Assembly: GCF_004798935.1 (NCBI RefSeq)
Contig: NZ_RAHT01000005.1
Coordinates: 306,006-370,005 of the forward strand
Direction: 5' to 3'
DNA from: Ningiella ruwaisensis
GTDB taxonomy: Bacteria; Pseudomonadota; Gammaproteobacteria; Enterobacterales; Alteromonadaceae
DNA: 64,000 nucleotides
Shown here: in pieces, positions 38,719 to 48,552 of the stretch
Numbering within the stretch: the stretch's first letter is position 1
How the letters are laid out: each line of letters begins with the position of its first letter
Notes under the pieces: generated by a model
The model's input: only the letters and a program-made list of their open reading frames with translations
What the model was told of the DNA's origin: nothing
Databases searched by the model: none
Position numbers and translations under genes: made by a program

Positions 38719-39828
38719 TTATTGATTTAAAAATTTAGCCATACCCTGATTAAAGAGACGTAGCCATTTATTACTCAGTTGCCCTTTATAATGAGTATTA
38801 AGCGCAATTACTGCTTCTTTTGCTGATAGCGTATCCCCATTCTCTTGTTCGACGTTAGTCAAATTGTCGTATCGGTCTAAAATGGCGAGCAACTTTGCTC
38901 CCTCGCAAATCTTATCACCCGTGATGCCAAGCGGATAACCGCTGCCATCTATATTCTCGTGGTGCTGCATAATGATTTTACGTGCTTCGTCCCAAGCGTT
39001 TAAATGCTCAATGAGACGTGTGCTTTTATATACATGTGACCGAAGTAGGTTAGCTTCGAGGTCACTTAGCGCTCCCTGCTTTCTCACAATATGGTTTGGC
39101 ATAAAGGCCATCCCAAAATCATGCACGTAACACGCTACCGCAAGCTGATCTTCAGGAAGCGGATGGTCTGAAAGCGCATTGATATAAAATGCAAGTATGG
39201 CGAGTCGATCTCCCCTTCCTTCTTTGTAGCCGGCCCGCTTTTCAATTGGCCGCATCAATTCACGAAAGAATAATAAATCCCCCTGCTTCTCAGGCGATAA
39301 ATCTTTAGGGATCCCGGTTTTAGCCAGTTCGATCCTTGAATCGGTATGCGAGAGTTCATCTTCCCGATGCGTTAAGTTGTTGATCGCTTTTTGTAGCAGT
39401 AACTCATGTTGCTGGCCATTATTTGCATCAATTTGCTTGATGATGGCAATTGTGGCGTCTAATGCATCCTTGTCATATTCAGCCCTCCCCTTATTGATGC
39501 AATCAGATACAAAGGCCGTTACTTTGTCCATTAGCCTGAGGACTAAATCACTCAACAAGCTCGTATATTGAATTTCTCCTTTTCGCAATAGATCCAGAAT
39601 ATCTTCAAGGTACTGTAAAACTTCTATCATGGGCATAAAACCCACCAGTCCCAAATCGCCTTTTATGGTATGCACTGAACGAAAGAGCGCTCGCTGCAGT
39701 TCATTGTCTTTTGGCGTTAATTCAAGCTCGATTAGTGTTTGTTCACTTGCTTCATATAGCTCTTGAATTTCTTCACTCAGGTCATTGAGGATATCGGATT
39801 CTAATTCTTCTGGAGTGAAAATAGCCAT
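38719..39828 (-). CDS. Hpt / variant HD-GYP signalling protein
   Basis: A 369-residue cytoplasmic protein joining an N-terminal Hpt domain (about 10-115, phosphorylatable His53 in SVHTIKGDLGLVGF) to a C-terminal HD-GYP domain (about 185-350). HD-GYP proteins hydrolyse c-di-GMP. The HD pair (YVHDFGM, 236-237), HHEN (289-292) and GSGYP (297-299) are present, but the Lys of the usual HDIGK is Met240 and the usual upstream His appears missing (GDRLAILA), so activity may be altered. The Hpt domain suggests control by phosphorelay, perhaps from a hybrid kinase such as ArcB-type sensors; no partner is adjacent. Confidence 0.88.
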   Translation of the reverse strand: MAIFTPEELESDILNDLSEEIQELYEASEQTLIELELTPKDNELQRALFRSVHTIKGDLGLVGFMPMIEVLQYLEDILDLLRKGEIQYTSLLSDLVLRLMDKVTAFVSDCINKGRAEYDKDALDATIAIIKQIDANNGQQHELLLQKAINNLTHREDELSHTDSRIELAKTGIPKDLSPEKQGDLLFFRELMRPIEKRAGYKEGRGDRLAILAFYINALSDHPLPEDQLAVACYVHDFGMAFMPNHIVRKQGALSDLEANLLRSHVYKSTRLIEHLNAWDEARKIIMQHHENIDGSGYPLGITGDKICEGAKLLAILDRYDNLTNVEQENGDTLSAKEAVIALNTHYKGQLSNKWLRLFNQGMAKFLNQ

Positions 39829-39964
39829 GTAAAGATGCTTGCCTTTGGATAAGATAAAAGTGATTAATACTTATCGACCAGAACAGTAATTAATTTACTG
39901 ATCGGCTTTGCTCAAAGATAAAACTGCGTATAATCGTGCGCATTGTTCGCGACTTGGAATCACA

Positions 39965-40699
39965 GTGTTAGGTCTTTTTCGAGCTATCGTTCTATTTTTT
40001 TATTTTATCTTCATTAATCTCTTTCTTATTATTGCCTACGTTATTCGGCCCATGCACCGGAACAATGTGCATTTAGGCGGAAAACTCTACAGCACGATGG
40101 CGGCTATTTTAGGCGTAAGGCTTGAATTGAGGATAAGCGACAAGATAAGGGATGATGAATCTTACGTGTACATAGCAAATCACCAAAATACCTGGGACTT
40201 GGCAACGATTAGCAATGCCGCAATGCCAGGGGTCGTAACCATCGGCAAAAAAAGCCTAAAGTGGATCCCCATTTTTGGCTTAATATATTGGTTATCTGGC
40301 AACATCATGATTGACAGAAAAGACTCTGGAAAGGCGCGTAATACCTTGTCACTTGCAGGGCGAAAAGCGCGCAAAAGAGGACTTTCCATATGGATGTTCC
40401 CTGAGGGCACGCGAAGCAGAGGAAAGGGAATACTCGCTTTTAAAACCGGTGCATTTCGTCTAGCCTTAGACAACAAACTAAAGGTTGTGCCTGTTTGTGC
40501 AAGTGACAATCATCACAGCATTAAATTTAATCGCTGGAATAACGGAAAAGTGATTATAGAAATTATGGATCCAGTAGAACTTGCGCAAGATACGCCACCT
40601 AAGCAACTAGCAAAAGAATTTGAAGAAAAAATTAAAGCAAAATTTGTACAGTTAACTGAAGAAGCCAGCGCAGACGCTGCGGCTCAGGAAAGAAAATGA
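39965..40699 (+). CDS. plsC: 1-acyl-sn-glycerol-3-phosphate acyltransferase PlsC
   Basis: PlsC adds the second acyl chain to make phosphatidic acid in phospholipid synthesis at the inner membrane. Motifs: the catalytic HX4D as NHQNTWD, the KKSLKWIPIFG block, FPEGTRSRGKG and the final hydrophobic VVPVCAS. GTG at 39965 is chosen since it gives 244 residues, the usual PlsC size, with GGA about six bases upstream; a TTG at 39908 would add 19 residues of unlikely sequence. It overlaps rraB by 4 bp. Confidence 0.92.
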   Translation: MLGLFRAIVLFFYFIFINLFLIIAYVIRPMHRNNVHLGGKLYSTMAAILGVRLELRISDKIRDDESYVYIANHQNTWDLATISNAAMPGVVTIGKKSLKWIPIFGLIYWLSGNIMIDRKDSGKARNTLSLAGRKARKRGLSIWMFPEGTRSRGKGILAFKTGAFRLALDNKLKVVPVCASDNHHSIKFNRWNNGKVIIEIMDPVELAQDTPPKQLAKEFEEKIKAKFVQLTEEASADAAAQERK

Positions 40700-41073
40700 A
40701 TAACGAAGAACTCGCCTCTTGGTACGAATTTAACCAAGAAACAATACAGGCTCTTATTGAAGATGGCAGCGATATTAGTCAGCCACACATTATTGAGCAT
40801 CACCTCGCCAGCCAAAATTTCGACGTATTGGAAAAGGCTGCTGTGGACGCTTTTAAAGCTGGATTTGAAGTGACCGACGCTGAAGAGCTTGTTCTGGATG
40901 ACGGTGGCACAGTATTTTGTTTTGATGCCGTGGTTGAAAAAAAGCTTAATATTGATGAATTTAATAAAGATACCGACAAGCTTTTGCAAATCGCCGAGAA
41001 GCACAAAGTGCATTATGACGGCTGGGGAACCTACTACGTCGGCGAAGATGCGATAGAATACGGTGATGATTAA
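40696..41073 (+). CDS. rraB: Ribonuclease E inhibitor RraB
   Basis: RraB binds RNase E and alters which transcripts it cuts. The 125-residue protein matches E. coli RraB closely: ALIEDGSD, IEHHLASQNFDVLEKAAVDA, FEVTDAEEL and VHYDGWGTYYVGED. The very acidic C-terminal tail of the E. coli protein is shorter here. It overlaps plsC by 4 bp. Its stop and that of the convergent lipoprotein gene share the palindrome TTAA (41070-41073). Confidence 0.95.
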   Translation: MNNEELASWYEFNQETIQALIEDGSDISQPHIIEHHLASQNFDVLEKAAVDAFKAGFEVTDAEELVLDDGGTVFCFDAVVEKKLNIDEFNKDTDKLLQIAEKHKVHYDGWGTYYVGEDAIEYGDD

Positions 41074-43556
41074 TTGCCGACAGGCAATTCTCCGTCTTCT
41101 TGCGCTCGCAATTCCTCTGCCCACTGACAATAGATAGCGTATCCGGATAGCTGGGGTCGATAACCCCATCTATTTTCAAATAAAACTTCGAGATCTTCCC
41201 CTTCCCCATATAGCTCACAAACCGTCTCAAGCGCCGATAGACGGCATTCTTCTGAGGTTTCTTCTGAAATCCTTTCAGCAAAGTCGTCAATATCGGCATT
41301 AAGCTTTTGATCAGCATTAGGGACCAAGCATCTTAGAAAATGCCAGTAATGCTTGGATGTGCTAGCCGTCGCCTCCATCAATATCTTACCGCCGCGGCTT
41401 GAGGCGTAAGACCAGGCCTCTGGGTCAAATTTTTCTTCGCCGGTGTAAACATAGCCAGGGTCGTAATCTGCCCACCACGGCCTATCAATATAGACACTGC
41501 AACTCGCGTCGTCTGGACATGGAAAAGACTGACGATCTGAGCCTGGTTTTCGCCACAATAGACCCGCTTTATTAACACTCGCCCAATAATTTGAAGGCTG
41601 AGTAAAGCCATAGCCTTCGTGAAAGGAGTTTGAAGCCTCGTTATTAAAATAGACGCCATGTATGCTTGCTCCAAAATCCAGGCATTGGCGATAAAATGCA
41701 TAAAAATTGCTGTTTTTTGACCTATATGAAGCTGGCATACTCGCTTTACATGCATCAATCACCACGGCCGATGGGCTGTTGAATAATACAGTAAGCTTAG
41801 GATGAAGTGCTTCAAGTGATTGCAGTATGCTGCTTAATACATCATCGGAAATGAGATCCCAAACAAACGAGCCACCATTTTCATCCCCCAGAATTCCTTC
41901 GATGACTGCCTTTACGTAATTTGCTGCAAGCGACATGAGGGCGCTACCACCTTGTTGACTGGAAACGTAGCTTATGCCATCAAAGAAGGATAGATTTGGA
42001 TCGCGAGTAAGACGCGCATCGGTAAAACGAATCGAAACACTGTCGCTGGATTCAATTTCAAAGCTGTCACTTATTCCGTTAGCAGTTGCATTGCTATCTG
42101 CATTATCATCAGTGTCTATTTCAATAATGCCATCGATACGTAAAGGTAGATGCTCAATCCTGATACCACCTAACTCAATGGCTGAAACACTGATACTGGA
42201 TGAACCATTATAAAAATCGTATGCCGATGCTGAAAAGCTTTGATCGGAAAATGGACTGTAGAGCAAAAAGCCAGGTAAGTTCGCACGTAAACTGAATTTT
42301 AAAGATTTGCTTTTCTCTGGCTCTGAAGCATCAAACCAGGTTTTAAAATACCAATCCATTGCATGAATGCGCACCTCCCCATCTTCTCGTGCTTCATCCG
42401 TTTTCCAATAGGTACGCGACAAAAATGCATAGCCTTCTTCCAGCATTTCCTGTGCGCTGTAATCCTCTGAATGGCGACTTTGTGTGTCGAGATTACCTAT
42501 ATAAAACGGGAAGGTAAATATCGCATTAGAATAAGCCACTTGTGCATAGTCATTTTGAAAGTTAGCTCCTTTCACTGAATATGTCTGATTGTTTAAGAAA
42601 CGATACGTGTTGCCATTTTTGCTAAAACTCGCAGCGGTATTACCTACCGGATACTCGCCACATTGGTAATTACTGGTGGCGGGACCCTCTGACTCAAAAG
42701 TGGGGTTTCCGCCCACCGGGTTCATATGGTCGCAATTTTGGTAAAACTGCGCTTGCACAACATTTCTTATTTGACGACTAATGCCTTGATAACTCACTCC
42801 CGTGGTAATTTTGTGACTTGTCGTTTCCGATGCAATCTTGTGTAGCCAAAACAAAGGAAACCAGCCGGCATGATAAGGCGCTGTTGACCGCTGCACTCTG
42901 ACAAAAATCTGCTCTCCCACGTAAATCGGTAAATCATCAAACACCGCGACTAATTCATTCGTCTCAGGGTAGCCTACTATATTGTTTGCTAAGAATATTT
43001 GATTGGCGGGTAATCGCGCATTAAATACAATGGGAAGGCGACTGCAACACACGTATCTAATTACATAGTTTTGTTCATTCCCTGTAAAATCCAAATCTAG
43101 CTCGGCAGCCTGCTGGCCTTGCATTAAATTTTGTGTTGTCGAGTTAGCTTCTCGACGAACGTAGTCGTTTGCAGATGCAGTTGCGCTTTTGAACAAAGCT
43201 AGACGCAATGCTTCATCAAAAAGCCCTTTTGTTGCATGAGTTAATGCTTGAGTTTTTGTTCTGCTTGCAGGATTTTCCTGCATGTTGGTGATGCGCTCTT
43301 GAACTTTGGGCAAGACGTTTTGATTTAGCCGCTCATTGATGCTTGCGGCCGAAAGCCGAAAAGATGATCTTGTGCCTAAATTTGTCTCAACATGTGTTGT
43401 CTCAGCATCTTTTTTCTCAGCATCATGGTGCCCAATATTATTGTTTTGCGTTGTTGCGCATCCGCCGCCGCTCAAGATCATCAGAGCGAAAAGTATTGCA
43501 ACCAAAATGCATTGCGCGCGATTTAAATGGTCAGTATCAATATGGGCATGCTTCAT
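41070..43556 (-). CDS. Large putative lipoprotein of unknown function
   Basis: I do not recognise this protein. From the ATG at 43556 (AAGGA upstream) it has 828 residues; the frame stays open to 43634. The N-terminus ends in a lipobox-like LMILSGGGC, so it is probably a lipoprotein anchored at that Cys. What follows is Ser/Thr/Asn-rich with many aromatic residues, scattered cysteine pairs (YVCCSRL, PCPDDASC) and no membrane helix, as expected for a large extracytoplasmic beta-rich protein. Gly/Ser-rich stretches (about 470-560) resemble surface proteins. It is divergent from the VWA/PKD gene, which suggests a linked role. Possible horizontal origin is not supported by an obvious base-composition shift. 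Confidence 0.75.
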   Translation of the reverse strand: MKHAHIDTDHLNRAQCILVAILFALMILSGGGCATTQNNNIGHHDAEKKDAETTHVETNLGTRSSFRLSAASINERLNQNVLPKVQERITNMQENPASRTKTQALTHATKGLFDEALRLALFKSATASANDYVRREANSTTQNLMQGQQAAELDLDFTGNEQNYVIRYVCCSRLPIVFNARLPANQIFLANNIVGYPETNELVAVFDDLPIYVGEQIFVRVQRSTAPYHAGWFPLFWLHKIASETTSHKITTGVSYQGISRQIRNVVQAQFYQNCDHMNPVGGNPTFESEGPATSNYQCGEYPVGNTAASFSKNGNTYRFLNNQTYSVKGANFQNDYAQVAYSNAIFTFPFYIGNLDTQSRHSEDYSAQEMLEEGYAFLSRTYWKTDEAREDGEVRIHAMDWYFKTWFDASEPEKSKSLKFSLRANLPGFLLYSPFSDQSFSASAYDFYNGSSSISVSAIELGGIRIEHLPLRIDGIIEIDTDDNADSNATANGISDSFEIESSDSVSIRFTDARLTRDPNLSFFDGISYVSSQQGGSALMSLAANYVKAVIEGILGDENGGSFVWDLISDDVLSSILQSLEALHPKLTVLFNSPSAVVIDACKASMPASYRSKNSNFYAFYRQCLDFGASIHGVYFNNEASNSFHEGYGFTQPSNYWASVNKAGLLWRKPGSDRQSFPCPDDASCSVYIDRPWWADYDPGYVYTGEEKFDPEAWSYASSRGGKILMEATASTSKHYWHFLRCLVPNADQKLNADIDDFAERISEETSEECRLSALETVCELYGEGEDLEVLFENRWGYRPQLSGYAIYCQWAEELRAQEDGELPVGN

Positions 43557-43853
43557 AAAAGGCGTCCTTTTCTCGTGAAGAAAACATTTGTGTTGAAGAC
43601 ATCTGGCAGGAAATATTGGTTTTGCTACTTTCAATCAAAGCAGCATGGTGACACTAAGTGACATAGAATTATTGAGTGTTAGCACCTATTTTTGTGCAAG
43701 CAAATACGCAGTTTTCGTTACTAGATAGTTTGGTGATGGATAAACCATAATTTGCAGTTAGACAATCTAAAGTGCTAAATCATGAACATTCTGAGCAAAT
43801 GTTGTTATTTTATGCTATGAATTAAAAGTCGACCAAATTCTGAGACACACTTC
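43557..43853. other. Divergent promoter region between lipoprotein and VWA genes
   Basis: About 300 bp, AT-rich, with no gene. It must hold the start signals for both divergent genes. I see no strong paired -35/-10 set or repeat that I would name. Confidence 0.5.
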
Positions 43854-44906
43854 ATGCTTTTTTTAAGCCATAATTGTTTTAGAAAATCCTACTTGCTTGC
43901 GTTCGCGCTCATGCTTGCTATGGCAAATTTTGCACAAGCCAAATCAGAGCCTCATCTTTTTATAATTTTTGATTCTTCAGTCTCCATGCAGCATTCACAA
44001 CCGGTAATTGCAGAAATGTTGCAAGCATTAGACGCTAAGTTGAGTGGCAAAGAAAAAATTACTCAAAATGTGAAGTATCTTAGTTTTCGAGAGAAATTAG
44101 TCGGCGAAAAAACAAGCACTTTGGGTTTGATAAGCCAAGAACTTACAAACGCAATTCTGCTTGACTCAACAGAAAATATTTTGCCAGTACTTGAATCCAT
44201 CGCCAGCACAAATGAATTAAATGACGCTATGGTGCTCGTATTTACCGACGGTCGAAACCTCGAACTAAATAATTCCGATACACAGAACCTGATGGATAAC
44301 CTTCTTGCCAGACGTTCAGAATTTCACTTTTTTGGGCCAGTAAATGTTTGGTGTGATGAAAAGCAAGCAGTTGCATTTAGCGGTGATTCCCAAATTCTAT
44401 CAAAGGATGGAACCATGTCAGCTTGCAATGAATTTCAGCAGTCGAATTTCATTAATGATGTTGGGCAGGTCAACGTAGACAAATTATTAAAATTGGCATT
44501 GATGACTGGCGGCTTAATCTGGCCGATAGAGAACTTTGCCAGCAAGGGAAGAGACGCGCCAAATGCCATGCAAGACCTAATAGAAGTGACCTCTGATAAA
44601 TTATCAGAAATACTCCTGTTAAAAGGTGAAAAACTGTTATCCGCAATCATAAACTATCCAAAAAATGCAGTTGTAGGGCAAACCGTCTACTTTGAAATAA
44701 AAGATAGTTTTCACGTTCAAGGAGTTGGTGAGGTGACTAGTTGGCGATGGGATTTTGACAACGATGGGCAATTTGAAGATGCCGGCAAATTCGTAAGTAC
44801 AAGCTTTGATGAGAGCGGAACGTTTGTAATCAGTTTGGAGCTAGCGAATGACGATAATCCTGCGGTTGTTCGTGTGTTGGAATTGCCTGTTAGGGTAAGT
44901 GAATAG
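43854..44906 (+). CDS. Secreted VWA-domain protein with C-terminal PKD domain
   Basis: A 350-residue exported protein. It has a signal peptide (about 1-29), a von Willebrand A domain (about 33-210) with the metal-binding MIDAS motif DSSVS (residues 40-44 in FIIFDSSVSM) and VFTDGRN, and a PKD-like domain at the C-terminus (about 260-345; VTSWRWDFDNDGQFEDAG, then ESGTFVISLEL). VWA and PKD domains bind proteins or sugars on the cell surface. No membrane helix is visible near the C-terminus, so it is periplasmic or released. Divergent from the large lipoprotein gene. Function unknown. Confidence 0.85.
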   Translation: MLFLSHNCFRKSYLLAFALMLAMANFAQAKSEPHLFIIFDSSVSMQHSQPVIAEMLQALDAKLSGKEKITQNVKYLSFREKLVGEKTSTLGLISQELTNAILLDSTENILPVLESIASTNELNDAMVLVFTDGRNLELNNSDTQNLMDNLLARRSEFHFFGPVNVWCDEKQAVAFSGDSQILSKDGTMSACNEFQQSNFINDVGQVNVDKLLKLALMTGGLIWPIENFASKGRDAPNAMQDLIEVTSDKLSEILLLKGEKLLSAIINYPKNAVVGQTVYFEIKDSFHVQGVGEVTSWRWDFDNDGQFEDAGKFVSTSFDESGTFVISLELANDDNPAVVRVLELPVRVSE

Positions 44907-44913
44907 TGAGTGT

Positions 44914-45145
44914 TGGGAGATCCCCTCTTTCGAGGGGATGACGATGCTTGTTTGGGAGTTCCCCTCTTTCGAGGGGATGACGATGCTTGTTTGGGCGTTC
45001 CCCTCTTTCGAGGGGATGACGATGTTTATTTGGGAGTTCCCCTCTTTCGAGGGGATGACGATGTTTATTTGGGAGTTCCCCTCTTTCGAGGGGATGACGA
45101 TGTTTATTTGGGAGTTCCCCTCTTTCGAGGGGATGACGATTCGGC
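44914..45145. repeat. Six-copy 39-bp tandem repeat, each with a perfect hairpin
   Basis: Six head-to-tail units of 39 bp. Each has the stem-loop CCCCTC-TTTC-GAGGGG, beginning at 44922, 44961, 45000, 45039, 45078 and 45117. The first unit has GATC where the others have GTTC or CGTTC; the spacers switch from GCTTGTTT (units 1-2) to GTTTATTT. Read on either strand, the array lies at the 3' ends of the convergent VWA and valS genes. It fills the gap to valS with no other feature. Open frames across it are by-products of the 39-bp (13-codon) period. Confidence 0.95.
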
Positions 45146-45187
45146 TTAGGGATGACGACTTGGTCGAAGGGTGTCGACTTGGTTCCC

Positions 45188-47959
45188 CTAAAGCGCCTCG
45201 ATTTGCTGTTGCTGCTCCTGTAATTTCTTTAATTGCATTTGTGCATCTTCAAGTTTTGCTTTTTCCTTATCAATGACTTCGCTCGGAGCTTTGCTCACAA
45301 AGTTCTGGTTATTCAATTTTCCCTCTGTGCGAGCGAGTTCTTTTTCGAGTTTTTCTGCCGCTTTCGCCAGTCTTGCCAGCTCTGCTTCTTTATCAATCAG
45401 CCCAGCCATTGGGATCAGAATCTCCATTTCGCCAACTAGGGCAGTGGCGCTAGCTGGCGCTGTTGATTCCTCATCAAGTATGTCGATTGACTCGAGCTTG
45501 GCCAGCATAAGCAAGTATTCCTGAGTATTGCGTAAACGCGTTTTATCTTGCTCACTGAGGTTGTTTAAAAGCACAGGTAGTCGCTTAGATGGCGCAATGT
45601 CCATTTCGCCTCTGATATTGCGAATACCAATAACAAAAGCTTTAACCCACTCTATGTCTGCTTCGGCCTGCTCGTCGATGACACTTGTCTCAAACTGAGG
45701 GAAAACATCCACCATAATGCTTGCTGCGTCAGTAAAGTTCGCAGAAAGTGGCTTAACTCGCTGCCAGATTTCGTCGCTAATAAACGGCATGATTGGATGT
45801 AAAACACGCATTAACTGCTCAAGCACATTTATGAGCGTGTGGCGCGTGCCGCGCTTTTCCGCATCATTTGCGCTATCGCTATTTAAAATGGGCTTGCTAA
45901 GCTCTAAATACCAGTCACAGAACTGATTCCACGTAAATTCGTAAAGCGTCTGAGCGGCCAAATCAAAGCGGTAATCTGCAAGATGACTTTCAAATTGTGC
46001 GACGGCGCGCTCAAAACGCGACCATATCCAGCGGTCGAAAGGGCTTAATATTCGCTCTCCACCGGCATTGCCAGTATCAAAATCTTCTGTATTCATAAGA
46101 ACAAACCGCGTCGCGTTCCAAATTTTATTACAAAAGTTTCGATAACCTTCCACTCGACTCATATCAAAGTTAATGTCTCGGCTGGTCGATGCCATCGCCG
46201 CAAAGGTAAAGCGCAGTGCATCTGTACCGTAAGCGTTAATCCCTTCCGGAAATTGTTTGCGAGTTTGTTTGGTGATTTTATCAGCCAGTTGAGGCTGCAT
46301 CATTCCGGTAGTTCGCTTTTCAATCAGGGCGTCAAGTCCAATGCCATCAATTAGGTCAATGGGGTCGAGTACGTTTCCTTTTGATTTAGACATTTTATCG
46401 CCATTCTCATCACGAATGAGACCGGTAATATAAATCTCTTTGAACGGAATTTTGCCAGTGAATTTTTTGGTCATCATGATCATTCTGGCAACCCAAAAGA
46501 AAATAATGTCAAAGCCCGTAACCAGCACTGAACTGGGCACAAAAGTCTCTAACTCTGGAGTTTCTTTTGGCCAGCCCATGGTAGCGAAAGGCCATAATGC
46601 AGATGAAAACCAGGTATCCAGTACGTCTTCATCTTGCTTAAGTGGCAAATCGTCACTTAAAGCGTACTTTTCTCGAACCTGCTGCTCTGACTTACCAACA
46701 TAAACTTTGCCATTTTCATCAAACCAGGCCGGAATACGATGCCCCCACCAAAGTTGTCTTGAAATACACCAGTCTTGAATATTATGCATCCACTGAAAGT
46801 AGGTTTTATTCCAATTTTCAGGAACAAAGCGAATTTCACCAGATTCAACCGCATCGATGGCAGGTTTTGCCAGACTCTCAACAGCAACATACCATTGATT
46901 TGTGAGATAAGGTTCGATAACGACACCGGTTCTATCGCCACGAGGAACTTTTAATTTGTGAGGCTTTATATCAACCAGCAAATCCAAGGCTTTTAAATCT
47001 TCAACGATGCGTTCTCTTGCTTCAAATCGATCTAAACCGCGATAAGCTTCTGGTGCATCGTCATTGATTTTAGCGTCATCAGTAAAGACGTTTATCATAG
47101 GCAAATTATGACGTTTACCCATATCGTAGTCGTTAAAATCATGAGCGGGAGTTATTTTAACGCAGCCGGTTCCAAATTCAGGGTCAACGTAATCATCTGC
47201 AATGATGGGAATTTGTCGCTGAGAAAGCGGAAGAGTAATTGTCTTTCCAATGATGTCCTGATATCGCTCATCCTCTGGATGGACCGCGACAGCCGTATCG
47301 CCTAACATTGTTTCAGGCCGCGTTGTGGCTACAACAATTGCCCCTGAACCGTCCGACAAGGGATAGCGCATATGCCACATATGACCATCCTCTTCTTCGT
47401 TTACCACTTCCAGATCAGACACTGCTGTAAGTAATACTGGGTCCCAGTTCACCAAGCGTTTTCCACGATAGATTAAACCTTCATCGTATAACTGCACAAA
47501 GACCTCTTGCACGGCTTCAGACAAGTTCTCATCCATAGTAAACACTTCCCGCTCCCAGTCGGGTGATGTTCCTAAGCGTCGCATTTGCTGAGTAATATTA
47601 CCGCCAGATTCCTCTTTCCATTCCCAAATTCGTTCAACGAATTTATCTCGGCCCAGGTCATGACGTGTCTGTCCTTTTGCATTGAGCTGACGCTCAACGA
47701 CCATTTGTGTGGCAATGCCAGCGTGGTCAGTTCCACACTGCCAGAGAGTGTTGTCACCTTTCATTCTGTGGTAACGAATCAATGCATCCATAATCGTATG
47801 CTGAAATGCATGCCCCATGTGCAAACTACCCGTCACATTGGGAGGTGGAAGAAGTATGCAGTAGGGCTCTCCATGACCTGAGGGGCGAAACATACCTTTG
47901 TTTTCCCAATGCTGATAGCAAGCTTGTTCGATCTGACTGGGGTTAAATGTTTTTTCCAT
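45188..47959 (-). CDS. valS: Valyl-tRNA synthetase
   Basis: A class I synthetase that charges tRNA-Val and edits mischarged Thr. The 923-residue protein has the HIGH motif as HMGH ([16 protein letters not shown]), the editing domain (about 190-330; [17 protein letters not shown]), the KMSKS loop ([18 protein letters not shown]), the anticodon-binding domain, and the C-terminal coiled coil (about 860-923, [20 protein letters not shown]) specific to ValS. Last gene of the minus-strand pepA-holC-valS run, as in E. coli. Confidence 0.98.
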   Translation of the reverse strand: MEKTFNPSQIEQACYQHWENKGMFRPSGHGEPYCILLPPPNVTGSLHMGHAFQHTIMDALIRYHRMKGDNTLWQCGTDHAGIATQMVVERQLNAKGQTRHDLGRDKFVERIWEWKEESGGNITQQMRRLGTSPDWEREVFTMDENLSEAVQEVFVQLYDEGLIYRGKRLVNWDPVLLTAVSDLEVVNEEEDGHMWHMRYPLSDGSGAIVVATTRPETMLGDTAVAVHPEDERYQDIIGKTITLPLSQRQIPIIADDYVDPEFGTGCVKITPAHDFNDYDMGKRHNLPMINVFTDDAKINDDAPEAYRGLDRFEARERIVEDLKALDLLVDIKPHKLKVPRGDRTGVVIEPYLTNQWYVAVESLAKPAIDAVESGEIRFVPENWNKTYFQWMHNIQDWCISRQLWWGHRIPAWFDENGKVYVGKSEQQVREKYALSDDLPLKQDEDVLDTWFSSALWPFATMGWPKETPELETFVPSSVLVTGFDIIFFWVARMIMMTKKFTGKIPFKEIYITGLIRDENGDKMSKSKGNVLDPIDLIDGIGLDALIEKRTTGMMQPQLADKITKQTRKQFPEGINAYGTDALRFTFAAMASTSRDINFDMSRVEGYRNFCNKIWNATRFVLMNTEDFDTGNAGGERILSPFDRWIWSRFERAVAQFESHLADYRFDLAAQTLYEFTWNQFCDWYLELSKPILNSDSANDAEKRGTRHTLINVLEQLMRVLHPIMPFISDEIWQRVKPLSANFTDAASIMVDVFPQFETSVIDEQAEADIEWVKAFVIGIRNIRGEMDIAPSKRLPVLLNNLSEQDKTRLRNTQEYLLMLAKLESIDILDEESTAPASATALVGEMEILIPMAGLIDKEAELARLAKAAEKLEKELARTEGKLNNQNFVSKAPSEVIDKEKAKLEDAQMQLKKLQEQQQQIEAL

Positions 47960-48072
47960 TAAAAAATCTCGTGTTCATTCTTGACAGAAAACCAGTAAAA
48001 ACGTTCTCTGTTTCATTAATCTACTCTATTGATGTATCAACCTGTCTTTTAACAGCCTATCGCTTGGCAAAC

Positions 48073-48522
48073 TTAAGTGTCAGCGCGGTTAAACACCATA
48101 TCGCATCCTGCCTGCTTATATTGCTTATAACGCTCTCGGGCAGCTTCCTTTTCTATCTCAACGCTTGGTACAAAATCGATGATGTGTTGAAAGGCAGCGA
48201 ATTGCGCAAGAAAGCTAAGCGATAAATTGATAACCAACTTTTTATTTCGAATGGGTGAGGTTTTGATAGCCTCTAACCATGTAATATCAACCGGTGTGCC
48301 GTTTGCAGGGCCCTCGCCGCTTAAGTTATGTGCAATAAAATGTTCAGCTGGTTGCTGCCATATAAACTCATCAAGCGCTTCTGCCTGCGCTTTTGTTTCA
48401 CATAATAGCGTCATGTACTGGCCTTGCTTATAATGAGTGAGAATTAACTCACTCACATGCTCCACAAGTGCTTCTGGACTGTCTTGAGATTGCGAAGGCA
48501 GTTCGTAAAATGAAACTCGCAT
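48073..48522 (-). CDS. holC: DNA polymerase III chi subunit HolC
   Basis: HolC (chi) joins the clamp-loader psi subunit and binds SSB at the replication fork. The 149-residue protein has the family blocks VSFYELPSQS at the N-terminus, ALDEFIWQQPAEHFIAHNL and NLSLSFLAQFAAFQHIIDFV. Its place between pepA and valS is the conserved one and supports the call. Confidence 0.94.
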   Translation of the reverse strand: MRVSFYELPSQSQDSPEALVEHVSELILTHYKQGQYMTLLCETKAQAEALDEFIWQQPAEHFIAHNLSGEGPANGTPVDITWLEAIKTSPIRNKKLVINLSLSFLAQFAAFQHIIDFVPSVEIEKEAARERYKQYKQAGCDMVFNRADT

Positions 48523-48552
48523 CAGCCACTTTCCTGCTTAATAAAACCGTGA

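Noticed and set aside
44914..45145. CRISPR array
   Set aside because: The repeated units are contiguous at 39 bp without unique spacers, there are only six, and no cas genes are in the window.
44899..45276. Open frames running through the 39-bp hairpin array
   Set aside because: 39 bp is 13 codons, so frames without a stop in one unit stay open through all. The products are perfect repeats and run into the antisense of valS.
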